A stretch of 64,000 nucleotides of DNA from Fibrobacter sp. UWB2 (GCF_002210425.1 NZ_MWQK01000001.1:310001-374000); one strand, 5' to 3'. Positions 1-8,734 are shown, numbered from the stretch's first letter. Translations and numbers: made by a program. The notes: a model not told the origin generated them from the sequence alone.

Positions 1-208
1 AGTTCGTCACGTCAACACGGTCAAAATCCACGAGAATGAGCTTCTTGATGCCTGCGCGAGCGAGATTGATGGCGACGTTTGAGCCGAGTCCACCTACACC
101 ACAGATGGCAACTGTGGCCTGTTCCAATTTTTGAACAATTTCTTCGCCTTGCTTTTGTACGAGTGCGCGTCGGAACTCTTCCCTGCTCGGGATTCGAACG
201 CTTTCCAT
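1..208 (-). CDS. thiF: ThiF-family adenylyltransferase (N-terminal part, cut by window edge)
   Basis: The reading frame starts at ATG 208-206 and runs off the window at base 1, so only about 69 N-terminal residues are present. They contain the nucleotide-binding glycine-rich loop CGVGGLGSNVA followed by a strand ending LILVDFDRVD, which is characteristic of the ThiF/MoeB/E1 fold. In this family the enzyme adenylates the C-terminal glycine of a ThiS-type sulfur carrier for thiazole synthesis. The start overlaps the thiS stop (TGATG), so the two are probably translationally coupled and share the upstream TPP riboswitch. ThiF rather than MoeB or HesA is inferred from the thiS neighbour. Confidence 0.85.
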   Translation of the reverse strand, partial: MESVRIPSREEFRRALVQKQGEEIVQKLEQATVAICGVGGLGSNVAINLARAGIKKLILVDFDRVDVTN

Positions 209-414
209 CACCCGCCTCCAACAAAGTTCACAACTTCGACGACATCCCCCGCTTCGAGGACGACCTCAGCATACTTTGATTTGGGGACGATTTCCAAATT
301 GCGCTCAACGGCGATGCGCTTTGTATCGTAATTTGCGGACGCCAAATATTCGGCAATGGTCATGCCTGCCGCTGCGACGTTTTCACCGTTGATTTTGACT
401 GGATTTGAGTTCAA
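208..414 (-). CDS. thiS: Sulfur carrier protein ThiS
   Basis: This 68-residue protein ends in the sequence FVGGG, the di-glycine tail that is adenylated by ThiF and converted to a thiocarboxylate. The length and the ubiquitin-like pattern (acidic middle, then GDVVEVVNFVGGG) fit ThiS. The start appears to be TTG at 414-412, with a Shine-Dalgarno AGGGAGG five bases upstream; that Shine-Dalgarno is part of the 3' end of the TPP aptamer. The gene overlaps thiF by one base. It would donate sulfur for the thiazole half of thiamine in the cytoplasm. MoaD-like proteins are similar, but the TPP riboswitch settles the assignment. Confidence 0.92.
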   Translation of the reverse strand: MNSNPVKINGENVAAAGMTIAEYLASANYDTKRIAVERNLEIVPKSKYAEVVLEAGDVVEVVNFVGGG

Positions 415-419
415 TGGAA

Positions 420-503
420 CCTCCCTACGTTGGCATTATCCAAATCAGGTTCGGTCGAAGTTTTCAACTTCCTCTCAGCCCGTTTTACGAGCTCCCGTAA
501 GCG
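420..503 (-). promoter_or_regulatory. TPP riboswitch (THI box) controlling thiS-thiF
   Basis: Read on the minus strand, the leader contains the diagnostic THI-box strings GGGCTGAGAGGAAG, GAACCTGATTTGGATAATGCC and the closing AACGTAGGGAGG in the right order and spacing. A P1 stem can form between CTTACG (501-496) and CGTAGG (429-424). The GGGAGG that ends the aptamer is also the Shine-Dalgarno for the TTG start of thiS, so ligand binding would be expected to limit ribosome access directly. No terminator hairpin lies between aptamer and start codon, which supports translational control. Confidence 0.95.
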
Positions 504-572
504 TCATAAAATTAACTATTGGAGATGTATTTGGCAACTAACTTGGGGCTTTGCCACGCTTTTTCTAAAAGC

Positions 573-602
573 AAAAATGCTCCGCAAGCGCGGAGCATTT
601 TC
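573..602 (-). terminator. Intrinsic terminator of the small basic protein gene
   Basis: The 12-bp inverted repeat AAAATGCTCCGC / GCGGAGCATTTT (574-585 and 590-601) has a four-base loop and ends in T residues on the minus strand. It lies 22 bases past the stop of the gene at 624-932 and separates it from the thi operon leader. Confidence 0.85.
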
Positions 603-623
603 AAAAGATTTTGAGAAGTAAGA

Positions 624-932
624 TTACTTGTCCTTAGCAAATTTCTTAGAGGCGGCCTTGACCTTCGGATCGTTCTGAGCGTCCTTGATCTTCTGCTTGA
701 TACCATCTTCGATGGACTTCTTGAGCTTTGCAGCAAGGTTGGGGAAACGATCTTCCAGGGAATCACTAAAGACAGCCGGCTTCTTTGCAGCAGCAGGAGC
801 ACCACCCTTGCGCTTGCCGTTGAACGGGCGCTTTTTCTTGGACGGAGCCTTCTTTACTTGAGATTTTTCTTGGGATTTTGTTTCCTGAGGCTTAACTTCT
901 TCTGTGGATTTGACTTCTGCTTCTTCTGCCAT
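624..932 (-). CDS. Small lysine-rich protein of unknown function
   Basis: This is a 102-residue protein that I do not recognise. The first 30 residues are rich in Glu, Lys and Ser, followed by a very basic stretch (SKKKRPFNGKRKGG) and a C-terminal half likely to be helical, with DRFPNLAAKLKKSIEDGIKQ. No membrane segment or signal peptide is visible. The basic composition would suit a nucleic-acid or ribosome-associated protein, but that is only inference. The ATG at 932 follows AAGAGG at a good distance, and a strong terminator lies downstream, so it appears to be transcribed alone. Confidence 0.75.
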   Translation of the reverse strand: MAEEAEVKSTEEVKPQETKSQEKSQVKKAPSKKKRPFNGKRKGGAPAAAKKPAVFSDSLEDRFPNLAAKLKKSIEDGIKQKIKDAQNDPKVKAASKKFAKDK

Positions 933-1007
933 ATATATACCTCTTGGAAAATTGTTTAAGTTGACGGGCGCAAAGATAGTAAAAAATCGGGAAAAAGCAA
1001 GTGAGGG

Positions 1008-2906
1008 CTAGTGATTCTCCAGCCAATGCGCGAGGACGGTGATGTCGGCGGGGCGCACTCCGGGCACGCGGCTAGCTTGCCCAAGCGTTAGCGGCTTGTG
1101 GGCGTTGAGGCGCTGGCGGCTTTCAATGCTGATAGCCGTAATGGACATGTAATCGAAGTCCGGCGAGAGCTTGACCTTTTCCATCTTCTTCTGGTCGTCA
1201 ATTTCGCGTTCCTGGCGGTCAAAGAAACCGGCATAGAGCTCTTCGGCATACATGTACCACTGGTCACGGCGCGTGATTTTAGCATCCGGTGCAGCCACCT
1301 TGAAGAAGGTTTCGGGGTCGATTCCCGGACGGCGGAGCACGTTAATCCAGCGGGTGCGTTCGGAGGCAAGAGCCTGACCGCCCGCTTCAAGAATCGTATT
1401 CGCTTCTTCCGGCGTTGCAGATGTTTCCGTAAATTGCGTCTTGAGGCTTGCCATAAGGTCGCGGCGGCGAGTCCAGTCTTCCCAATCGCGGTCGCTGATC
1501 ATGCCAATCTTGCGGGCCTTTTCCTTGAGGCGCATTTCGGCATTGTCACTGCGGAGGAACAGACGGTATTCGGCACGGCTAGTGAACATGCGGTACGGTT
1601 CATCGAGCAGAATATTCACGAGATCATCGACCATCACGCCGAGATAGCTTTCGGAGCGCCCGAGAATGAACGGTTCCTCGCCCTTGACCTTAAGCGCTGC
1701 GTTGATGCCGGCCATAAGGCCCTGCCCCGCAGCTTCTTCGTAACCGCTTGTGCCGCAGACCTGACCTGCAAAATAGAGTCCCGGAACATTTTTGCATTCG
1801 AACGTCGGGTAAAGTTGTGTGGCATCGACGGAATCGTATTCCACAGCGTAACCGATCTGGAGCACTTTCGCGCGGGTAAGGCCTGGAATCGTGTGGATGG
1901 CCGCAAGCTGGATGTCTGCCGGCAAGCTAGAGCTGAAACCGTTGATGTACACACGCCCGATGTCAGCCTGTTCCGGTTCGAGGAACAGCTGGTGCCCGTC
2001 GCGGTCGCCAAAACGGTTGATTTTATCTTCGATACTCGGGCAGTAGCGCGGGCCCTTGCCGTGGATACGGCCGCTGAACATCGGGCTATCCTTGAAGCCA
2101 CTGCGCAGAATATCGTGCGTCTTGATGTTCGTGCGCGTAATCCAGCAGACGCAATCATTGCGGATAAACTTGTTAATCTGGTCACCCCAGAACTTATCAG
2201 GCGTTGCTCCGTCAAAATGGCGGTCGCTCATCGGCCACGGATGCTCGTCGCCGTGCTGCACGTCGCATTCGTTAAAGTCAATAGAATCTGGATCCAAGCG
2301 GCTCGGCGTGCCTGTTTTTAGGCGGCGCAGACGGATGCCGTTCTTGGCCAAACATTCCGAGAGTTTGTCTGCACTCGGCTCGCCCACTCGCCCACCAATG
2401 CTCGTTTCAAGCCCGGTGAACATCTTGGAGGCAAGGAACGTTCCGCTCGTCACCACAATCGCACGAGTGATATAGCGGTCGCCATTCAAAAGTATCAGTT
2501 CCAGGCGACCGTCGTTCATACGTTCAAACGATGCAAGTTCGCCTTGAATCAGCGTGAGTCCCGGCAAACTTTCCATCGTCTCGCGGGCAACTTCGCTGTA
2601 ATACTTCATATCGCACTGTGCTCGCGGTCCCCAAACTGCAGGGCCCTTGCTCATGTTGAGCATGCGGAACTGGATGCCCGCCTTGTCGGTCAAAAGCCCC
2701 ATGAGGCCGCCGAGAGCATCGATATCGCGAACAATTTGGCCTTTAGCAACGCCACCGACTGCCGGGTTGCACGACATTCTGCCAATTGCGTTCAAATCCA
2801 TCGTAAGCATGGCGGTTTTGACACCAATCTTCCATGCTGCATGCGTGGCTTCAATACCGGCGTGACCGCCACCGACAACGACAACATCAAATTCTGCGAT
2901 AATCAT
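1008..2906 (-). CDS. mnmG: tRNA uridine-5-carboxymethylaminomethyl modification enzyme MnmG (GidA)
   Basis: This 632-residue protein has the family's normal length. It begins with a Rossmann FAD-binding motif (VVVGGGHAGIEA, residues 9-20), continues with the MnmG signature MSCNPAVGGVAKGQ, and has GTPSRLD and the conserved CGTSGYEEAAGQGL motif near residue 390. With MnmE it installs the 5-carboxymethylaminomethyl group on U34 of certain tRNAs, using FAD and methylene-tetrahydrofolate. No mnmE is in the window. The start ATG at 2906 gives the canonical short N-terminus. A second folate/FAD tRNA enzyme, TrmFO, lies at 45851. Confidence 0.97.
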   Translation of the reverse strand: MIIAEFDVVVVGGGHAGIEATHAAWKIGVKTAMLTMDLNAIGRMSCNPAVGGVAKGQIVRDIDALGGLMGLLTDKAGIQFRMLNMSKGPAVWGPRAQCDMKYYSEVARETMESLPGLTLIQGELASFERMNDGRLELILLNGDRYITRAIVVTSGTFLASKMFTGLETSIGGRVGEPSADKLSECLAKNGIRLRRLKTGTPSRLDPDSIDFNECDVQHGDEHPWPMSDRHFDGATPDKFWGDQINKFIRNDCVCWITRTNIKTHDILRSGFKDSPMFSGRIHGKGPRYCPSIEDKINRFGDRDGHQLFLEPEQADIGRVYINGFSSSLPADIQLAAIHTIPGLTRAKVLQIGYAVEYDSVDATQLYPTFECKNVPGLYFAGQVCGTSGYEEAAGQGLMAGINAALKVKGEEPFILGRSESYLGVMVDDLVNILLDEPYRMFTSRAEYRLFLRSDNAEMRLKEKARKIGMISDRDWEDWTRRRDLMASLKTQFTETSATPEEANTILEAGGQALASERTRWINVLRRPGIDPETFFKVAAPDAKITRRDQWYMYAEELYAGFFDRQEREIDDQKKMEKVKLSPDFDYMSITAISIESRQRLNAHKPLTLGQASRVPGVRPADITVLAHWLENH

Positions 2907-2954
2907 GCGCCAAATTTAAAAAATAACGGGCAATACGGCTATAGAAAAACGTAC

Positions 2955-2992
2955 TATAAAAAGGAACACATCCCGCAATGCGAGATGTGTTC
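2955..2992 (-). terminator. Intrinsic terminator after the thioredoxin-like lipoprotein gene
   Basis: On the minus strand GAACACATCTCGC and GCGGGATGTGTTC form a 13-bp stem with one mismatch (2964-2976 and 2980-2992), followed by CTTTTTATA. It lies about 40 bases beyond the stop of the gene at 3035-4354. Confidence 0.85.
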
Positions 2993-3034
2993 AAAGGCGA
3001 TGCCGAAACAATGTCTGGCACAAGAAAATTTGGC

Positions 3035-4354
3035 TTACTTCTTGGCCTTAGCGGACTTGGCGTCCTTCTTGGCTTCCTGCTTTGCTTCAGTAGCCTTGAC
3101 GGAATCAGCTGCCGGCTTCTTGACTTCGATCTTCCATTCAACGTTCTTGCCGTTGAGGAGTTCAGCGATTTCCTTCTTCAAGTCTTCCTTTTCCTTTTCG
3201 AAGGCGGCATACTGCTTGTAAGTGCCGTTCGGGTTCACGAGGTAGACCTTCGGAACGTAGCCATCGCTGTAGAGTTCACCGAACTGACGGGATTCGTCCC
3301 AAACAACGCTAATCGTTTCGTCGAACTTGGCGTCGTCGATAAAGCGACGGATACCCGGCTTGTTGTTGCCACCGCTAGCGATAGAAACAGTCGTGAGGCC
3401 CTTCTGTGCAAATTCCTTTGCAATTTCGAGAATCTGCGGAGCAGCGTGAGCGCAGTGACCGCAAGTTGCAGAGAAGTAGAACATGAGGAGCGGCTTACCA
3501 GCAAAATCGCTCAAGTCTTCGCTCTTCACCGTAATACCGGAAGCCTTTACCTTGAAGTTCATCTTGGCCGGCATACCGTTTGCAAGCGTATCGCCACGGA
3601 GAGAAGCGACCTCGGCCTTGAGCTTTTCTTCTTCGGCCTGCTGCTTCTTGGTCATTTCTTCACGAATCGTCTTCAATTTTTCGTTAAAGCGGTCACCAAC
3701 GGCCTTGAGGGTATCTTCCGGGAGCGTCAAAGCAGACGTTGTATCGCGAAGCTTCTTACCGGCATCGCGAATGCCGAGCACAAAGTATTCGCCATCGAAA
3801 TCGGTCTGGAACTGGCGACCAATGCTATAGAACTGGTTACCAAACTGGACACCGACGAGGTAGGAGAACTTCTGCTGTTCAGAAGCGTTGGCCTGGAGCG
3901 TGACCTTTTCATTTTTGACAGCCGGAGCTGCATTGATCGGCAAAGCCTTGCGGAGGGAATCAATAAGAGCGCGGCGCTGTTCGTCACTTAAATCCTTGGC
4001 GGTAGAATCCGGCTGCGTCTTGAAGTAACGTTCACGCATATTGCCCTGGATACGTCTGCTAACAGCGGCGAGAGTATCCTGCGGAAGCTGGAGCTTGGCG
4101 GTTGTGTCGTTCAAGTTAGCAAGAGCATCGCGGAAACCCTGGACTGTAGCATCTTCATCAATGCCTTCACCAGTTTGCCAAGGGAGATTCGAAAAGTTCT
4201 GGAGGCCGAACTGGGCACCAAGCATGTATGCAAATTTCTGGTCGTCTGCAGAATCCGGTGTGATAGCGGCAGATTTTGCAATCGGTTTCTGGGCTTCACC
4301 GCAAGCAACTAGGGCTAGGGCTGCAGCACCAAGAGCAATCTTTTTCAGTTTCAT
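3035..4354 (-). CDS. Lipoprotein with two FKBP-N-like domains and a thioredoxin-like domain
   Basis: This 439-residue protein carries a lipoprotein signal (LVAC, Cys18). Two related segments, about residues 37-110 and 158-230, look like the helical N-terminal domain of FkpA-type peptidyl-prolyl isomerases (QKFAYMLGAQFG and QKFSYLVGVQFG). No FKBP catalytic domain follows. Instead residues 275-400 form a TlpA/thioredoxin-like domain with the redox motif C298-G-H-C301 and the cis-proline segment GYVPKVYLV. The tail is rich in Lys and Ala. It probably acts at an outer or inner membrane as a thiol-disulfide reductase with dimerisation domains. The single gene is bounded by its own terminator. The FkpA-N assignment is from sequence pattern only. 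Confidence 0.8.
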   Translation of the reverse strand: MKLKKIALGAAALALVACGEAQKPIAKSAAITPDSADDQKFAYMLGAQFGLQNFSNLPWQTGEGIDEDATVQGFRDALANLNDTTAKLQLPQDTLAAVSRRIQGNMRERYFKTQPDSTAKDLSDEQRRALIDSLRKALPINAAPAVKNEKVTLQANASEQQKFSYLVGVQFGNQFYSIGRQFQTDFDGEYFVLGIRDAGKKLRDTTSALTLPEDTLKAVGDRFNEKLKTIREEMTKKQQAEEEKLKAEVASLRGDTLANGMPAKMNFKVKASGITVKSEDLSDFAGKPLLMFYFSATCGHCAHAAPQILEIAKEFAQKGLTTVSIASGGNNKPGIRRFIDDAKFDETISVVWDESRQFGELYSDGYVPKVYLVNPNGTYKQYAAFEKEKEDLKKEIAELLNGKNVEWKIEVKKPAADSVKATEAKQEAKKDAKSAKAKK

Positions 4355-4372
4355 CTTTTTAGACTCCTAAGT

Positions 4373-4404
4373 CAAAAAAATCTTTAGGAATGCACCCATT
4401 CCTA
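4373..4404 (-). terminator. Intrinsic terminator of the DUF2914 gene
   Basis: TAGGAATG and CATTCCTA (4385-4392, 4397-4404) pair around a four-base loop, and on the minus strand the stem is followed after a few bases by seven T residues (4379-4373). It sits just upstream of the next gene's start at 4354. Confidence 0.75.
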
Positions 4405-4428
4405 TTTTGCGTCTTAATATACATATTT

Positions 4429-5547
4429 TTAGCGTAGGGAATCACGGACAAAACCATTTTTAGGCATTCCTTCGAGCACTTTAAACGAAGTCGAGCCGAT
4501 AACAGCCCCATCCTTATATGCTGTTTCTACGCGATAATCCCCCGTCGGTATATTTTTCTTTTTGGAATAGCTGCGATACCCAGCATCTCGCCCACCGCGA
4601 ATGACCATCCTGCTTGACGAAATCTTGTCCGTCAATTTAAACTTTCCGGTGGAAGGTTCTTTGTAGTACCATCGGAATTCAACAGGAGCTTTGAGTTCTG
4701 CCGGTCCGTAAACAGAGGACATAAAGTAAATTTCATCCCCATCGTCTTTATGGATTGTAGCTTTGGAAAAACCATTTCGCTGCCAAAAACTGAGCCTATC
4801 CGCATCACACGAGTATGTTTCGTTGTCAAAATTTTTACACACAACCTGTTGTTTTACAATTAGGGGCACTGGAGGAATCCAGTTGGCGATATACGCAACG
4901 GATAAGATGACGCTTATGGATATAGGCGCAACTAGAGTCCTTTTATGGCGCTCTGATTTAAACCAAAGTAAATAACATATTCCTGCAGAAATGATTGTAC
5001 TTAAAAAGAACCAGAACGCCCCCATCTCGTGAGCCAAGTGCGGAATTAAAAAGTTGAAGAACATTGTTCCGAGCAAACAAAAGAACGCAAGGCTGACTCC
5101 AAATTTTTCGTATTTCTGTTTCAGGAATTCATTGCCCACAAGGAGCGCAACTAGGAATAAGACGATGGTAAATGACGCTATGGAACCAGAACTTTTGAAA
5201 TAGCAAATGACTAGCGCACTGTAAAGGTTCCCAAAGCAAAATTGCACGGCCCAGGTCAATCGGTCTATCCAAGACGAAGGCCATTCGCGATTTAAGACTC
5301 TGCTGAAAAAAGATGATTCGACTTCGGTTTTATCTTCTTCATGGACTACGCTTTTTGTCGCAATGAAAAATATCGAGACTAGAGCAACCAAATAATAAAA
5401 TGACAATAGGATTAAGTCCCTTCCGTAAACTTTGTGTCCTATGGTCATCGAATCCCAGCTGAACCCGCCCAAAAAAGCAATCGCCGGGATGAACTTTTCG
5501 ATTTTTTGCACTGCGGCTTTTTCCCGCAAATGGTTTAAAAATTCCAT
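4429..5547 (-). CDS. Polytopic membrane protein with C-terminal DUF2914-like domain
   Basis: The protein has about 372 residues. The N-terminal two thirds contain six to eight hydrophobic segments (for example LILLSFYYLVALVSIFF and GAFWFFLSTIISAGICYLLWF). The C-terminal 100 or so residues are soluble and match the DUF2914 pattern: FRWYYKE, then YRSYSKKKNIPTGDYRVE, then a strand ending FKVLEG. The function of this family is not known to me. I chose ATG 5547; a TTG codon five codons upstream (5562) is possible but neither has a clear Shine-Dalgarno. The gene diverges from proS, and about 70 bases of shared promoter region lie between them. Confidence 0.75.
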   Translation of the reverse strand: MEFLNHLREKAAVQKIEKFIPAIAFLGGFSWDSMTIGHKVYGRDLILLSFYYLVALVSIFFIATKSVVHEEDKTEVESSFFSRVLNREWPSSWIDRLTWAVQFCFGNLYSALVICYFKSSGSIASFTIVLFLVALLVGNEFLKQKYEKFGVSLAFFCLLGTMFFNFLIPHLAHEMGAFWFFLSTIISAGICYLLWFKSERHKRTLVAPISISVILSVAYIANWIPPVPLIVKQQVVCKNFDNETYSCDADRLSFWQRNGFSKATIHKDDGDEIYFMSSVYGPAELKAPVEFRWYYKEPSTGKFKLTDKISSSRMVIRGGRDAGYRSYSKKKNIPTGDYRVETAYKDGAVIGSTSFKVLEGMPKNGFVRDSLR

Positions 5548-5615
5548 GACCGAAAAATACAAAAAATACGAGATTTAGCTAAATTTAAGCCGTAAAATTT
5601 TAAAAGGCAAAAACA

Positions 5616-7310
5616 ATGAAACTCTCCAAGTACTTTTACGTCACGCTCCGCGAAACGCCGAGCGATGCCACCATGCCCTCCCACATCTTCCTTATGCGCG
5701 GCGGCTATATCAAGCCTGTTTCTACCGGTATCTATTCCATGATGCCGATTGGTTACCGCGTCATCCAGAAGATCGTAAATATCATCCGCGAAGAAATGAA
5801 CAAGATTGGCGGTATCGAAGTGGACTTGCCGGTGGTGCAGACCGCTGAACTTTGGAGCGAATCTGGCCGTTACCAGGCTATTGGCGAAGAACTCCTCCGC
5901 TTCAAGGACCGCAACAACCACAACATGGTGCTCGCCATGACGCACGAAGAAGCCATGACCGACCTCGTGCGCTACGTGCTCAACAGCTACAAGCAGCTCC
6001 CGGTGATGCTCTACCAGTTCAAGACCAAGTACCGTGACGAAGCCCGTGCCCGTGGCGGTCTTATCCGCGTCCGCGAATTCTTGATGAAGGATGCCTACAG
6101 TTTCCACACCAGCCAGGAAGACCTCGACCGTCACTACCAGGAAGAATACGATGCCTACCTCCGCATCTACCGTCGCGTGGGCATTGAACCGGTGGTGGTG
6201 CAGAGCGATACGGGTATCATGGGCGGTAAGGTCGCTCACGAATTCATGCTCGATACTCCAAACGGCGAAGACTACTTGATTCTCTGCAAGAAGTGCGGCT
6301 ACCAGGCCAACCGCGAAATCGCAAAGTTTCAGCGCGTGCCGTTCAAGGGCGACGAAAATGCCGCTCTCGAAAAGGTCGCTACTCCGAACAGCGAAAGCAT
6401 CGAAGAAATCACCAAGTTCCTGAACGTTCCGGCAGAATCTACAGCCAAGTGCGTGTTCTTCGATTTCGAAGGCAAGCTCATCACGGTCGTGGTTCCGGGC
6501 AACCTCGACGTTTCCGAAATCAAGCTCCACAACCTCTTGAAGGCCAAGGAACTCTATCCGGCAGAAGACAGCCTCATCAAATCTTGCGGCATGGTTCCGG
6601 GCTTTGCATCTCCGATCAATTCTCACGACACCCGCATCATCGTGGACGAAGCCATCGCAGATTCCTTCGATCTCGTCACGGGCGCAAACGAAGAAGGCTT
6701 CCACTTCAAGCATTGCAACCCGAAGCGCGACTTCCCGAAATTCGAAGTGGCCGACATCGCCGAAGCTTCCGAAGTCTGCAAGTGCCCCTGCTGCGGTGAA
6801 CTCCTCACCGAAACTCGCGGCATCGAAATGGGTAACATCTTCAAGCTCGGTACCAAGTTCTCTGAATCCATGGGCGCCAAGTTCCTCACCGCCGAAAAGA
6901 CGACTGCTCCGGCGATCATGGGCTGCTACGGCATCGGCGTGGGCCGCTTGATGGCATCCGTCGTGGAAAACAGCCACGATGACTTCGGACCGATTTGGCC
7001 CAAGTCCATCGCTCCGTTCCAGGTGGAAATCGTACCGATCGGCAAGGAAGCAGAACTCATGGAACTTGCAGAAAAGTTCGAAAAGGAACTCGAAGCTGCC
7101 GGCATCGACGTGCTCGTCGACGATCGCGACGAACGTCCGGGCGTGAAGTTCAAGGACGCTGACCTCTGGGGTTCTCCGGTGCGTATCGCCATCGGCAAGA
7201 AGGGCCTCGCTAACGGCGAAGTTGAATGGAAGTTCCGCAACGAAAAGCAGTTCACCATGGTCAAGGTCGAAGACGTCATCGCCAAGGCCAAGGCATACTT
7301 CGCTGAGTAA
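5616..7310 (+). CDS. proS: Prolyl-tRNA synthetase (bacterial type)
   Basis: This 564-residue class II aminoacyl-tRNA synthetase is close to the usual 570 residues of bacterial ProS. It shows the N-terminal motif TLRETPSDATMPSH, motif 2 (YRDEARARGGLIRVREF), an inserted editing domain of the YbaK type between about residues 240 and 380, motif 3 (CYGIGVGRLMASVVE) and the C-terminal anticodon-binding domain (FQVEIVPIGK onward). It charges tRNA-Pro in the cytoplasm and clears misacylated Ala-tRNA-Pro. AAAAGG lies ahead of the ATG. The gene ends at a palindromic repeat and a strong terminator. Confidence 0.98.
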   Translation: MKLSKYFYVTLRETPSDATMPSHIFLMRGGYIKPVSTGIYSMMPIGYRVIQKIVNIIREEMNKIGGIEVDLPVVQTAELWSESGRYQAIGEELLRFKDRNNHNMVLAMTHEEAMTDLVRYVLNSYKQLPVMLYQFKTKYRDEARARGGLIRVREFLMKDAYSFHTSQEDLDRHYQEEYDAYLRIYRRVGIEPVVVQSDTGIMGGKVAHEFMLDTPNGEDYLILCKKCGYQANREIAKFQRVPFKGDENAALEKVATPNSESIEEITKFLNVPAESTAKCVFFDFEGKLITVVVPGNLDVSEIKLHNLLKAKELYPAEDSLIKSCGMVPGFASPINSHDTRIIVDEAIADSFDLVTGANEEGFHFKHCNPKRDFPKFEVADIAEASEVCKCPCCGELLTETRGIEMGNIFKLGTKFSESMGAKFLTAEKTTAPAIMGCYGIGVGRLMASVVENSHDDFGPIWPKSIAPFQVEIVPIGKEAELMELAEKFEKELEAAGIDVLVDDRDERPGVKFKDADLWGSPVRIAIGKKGLANGEVEWKFRNEKQFTMVKVEDVIAKAKAYFAE

Positions 7311-7313
7311 ACG

Positions 7314-7348
7314 TGTCATTCCCGCCTTGAGCGGGAATCTCCTTTTTT
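7314..7348 (+). repeat. Short palindromic repeat (GTCAT-CCCG family)
   Basis: This copy reads GTCATTCCCGCC, a short loop, GCGGGAATCTCC and T residues. It belongs to a family of at least nine related elements in this window (consensus GTCATnCCCG, loop, CGGGnATCTCC, T-run), always intergenic. Here it lies directly behind proS and may help terminate transcription. Confidence 0.8.
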
Positions 7349-7355
7349 AAAAATT

Positions 7356-7386
7356 GCAAGCCTGCTTTACAAGCAGGCTTTTTTCT
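7356..7386 (+). terminator. Intrinsic terminator of proS
   Basis: A perfect 10-bp stem AAGCCTGCTT / AAGCAGGCTT (7358-7367 and 7371-7380) with a three-base loop is followed by a run of T residues. Confidence 0.92.
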
Positions 7387-7432
7387 TTGCTCTATTGCCC
7401 CATCCCTGTAAAATTGATTATCTTATAAATAT

Positions 7433-8725
7433 ATGATGAACTCTATTGACTGGTCTGTGGGCTGGTGCTATGTCTGCACCGTGCTCTTGCTTTTTTTGAT
7501 TGTCACCATTTTGCTGTTGCTCGACTACTGGAAAAGGCAAAAGCTTTATACGCTTTTCGCGGGCAACCTCGGTGAGTTCATCGTTGTGCTCTCGGACAAG
7601 TTTGAATTTATCAGTTCGCTTCCGCAGTTCATGTCGGACCCGCTCTTTGACAATTTGAGCAAGGACCGCTTGTTCCGAGATATTCTTCCGCCGAAGGACT
7701 GGGCTCGTCTCAAGCTTTACTTTGACGATATCGACAAGCACCCCGAAATGCCGTTCATGTTCTCGTACAAGCGTGATGACGGCACCATGCTCTGGTTCGA
7801 AATGCGCTGCCAGCACCAACGCCTTTCGATGGACGAGTCTCGTTACATCTGCTTGATTAAGAACATTTCTAACACGGTCGAAAACCAGCATCGTTTGGAT
7901 GAAGCCGAAACAAAGCTCAAATCGCTCTTGCGCAACACGGGTGACTTCCTGTGGAAATTCGATTTCGAAAGCCGTCAGCTCTTTTTGCTCACGCCGATGA
8001 TGGATGATGACTATCGCGACGTCCCGCGCTCTGGAGGTGTGATTGACATTGAATCGCTCATGCCAGAAGACGACTTCAAGTTGCTCGAACGCGTGATGAA
8101 CGAATGCATGATGAAAGCCGGTGGCGAAGCCGCCTATGACGACAAAGGCCACTTGCTCGACGAACAGAGCCAGCTCAATCGCCTCGCCAATGAAAACGCA
8201 CGTTTTGGAACGCTCAAGATTCGTTGCTGGAACAGCGAAAAGAACCTCGTGTGGTACGACTTCCGTGGACACCTCGCCCCCGATGACGAAGACCGCATCG
8301 TGATGATGGGTTCTGCACGCCGCGTTGAAACATCTCCTGAAATTCCGTTCCTCATGAAGAGCGGCGTCGAAGAATCTCTAATAAATTCATTTTTCAATTT
8401 TCCGAATATTGGTATTTTCTGGGTCGATCGCAACTTCACTATTCTCGGATGCAACAACGCTTTTGCAACAGACAGCGGTTTTGCAAGCACCGACGAAGTC
8501 GTCAATCAATCTTTGAAAGATGTCATCTCCGTCAAGTACCTCCCCTATTACGATTCCATGATCAAGGACGTATTTGACAACGGCTCCCCCAAAAGTTGGA
8601 AAGGCAAGTTTGACGATAGCGATTTGATTTGCACCATCAATGTCGTGCCGATGCTCAAGTCGCTCCTCAAGTCCGGCTATACCGTGAGCCGCGTACTGTG
8701 CATCTACATGCGAATCTCGGGATAA
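7433..8725 (+). CDS. Membrane-anchored PAS-domain protein without recognisable output domain
   Basis: This 430-residue protein starts with one membrane segment (about residues 11-33, rich in Leu, Val and Ile) followed by a soluble region with PAS-like units. One covers about residues 45-150 (MLWFEMRCQH, then SRYICLIKNIS, the usual PAC ending). A second covers about 160-300 (LLRNTGDFLWKFDFESRQLF), and a third lies near the C-terminus (FPNIGIFWVDRNFTILGCNNAF). No histidine kinase, GGDEF, EAL or HD-GYP domain follows, so it may be a sensor that works through a partner. The start is MMN at 7433 or 7436. It converges on the next gene with only nine bases between the stops. Confidence 0.7.
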   Translation: MMNSIDWSVGWCYVCTVLLLFLIVTILLLLDYWKRQKLYTLFAGNLGEFIVVLSDKFEFISSLPQFMSDPLFDNLSKDRLFRDILPPKDWARLKLYFDDIDKHPEMPFMFSYKRDDGTMLWFEMRCQHQRLSMDESRYICLIKNISNTVENQHRLDEAETKLKSLLRNTGDFLWKFDFESRQLFLLTPMMDDDYRDVPRSGGVIDIESLMPEDDFKLLERVMNECMMKAGGEAAYDDKGHLLDEQSQLNRLANENARFGTLKIRCWNSEKNLVWYDFRGHLAPDDEDRIVMMGSARRVETSPEIPFLMKSGVEESLINSFFNFPNIGIFWVDRNFTILGCNNAFATDSGFASTDEVVNQSLKDVISVKYLPYYDSMIKDVFDNGSPKSWKGKFDDSDLICTINVVPMLKSLLKSGYTVSRVLCIYMRISG

Positions 8726-8734
8726 GACGTTATC

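Noticed and set aside
5535-7319. 594-codon open frame opposite proS
   Set aside because: Antisense shadow of a highly biased synthetase gene.
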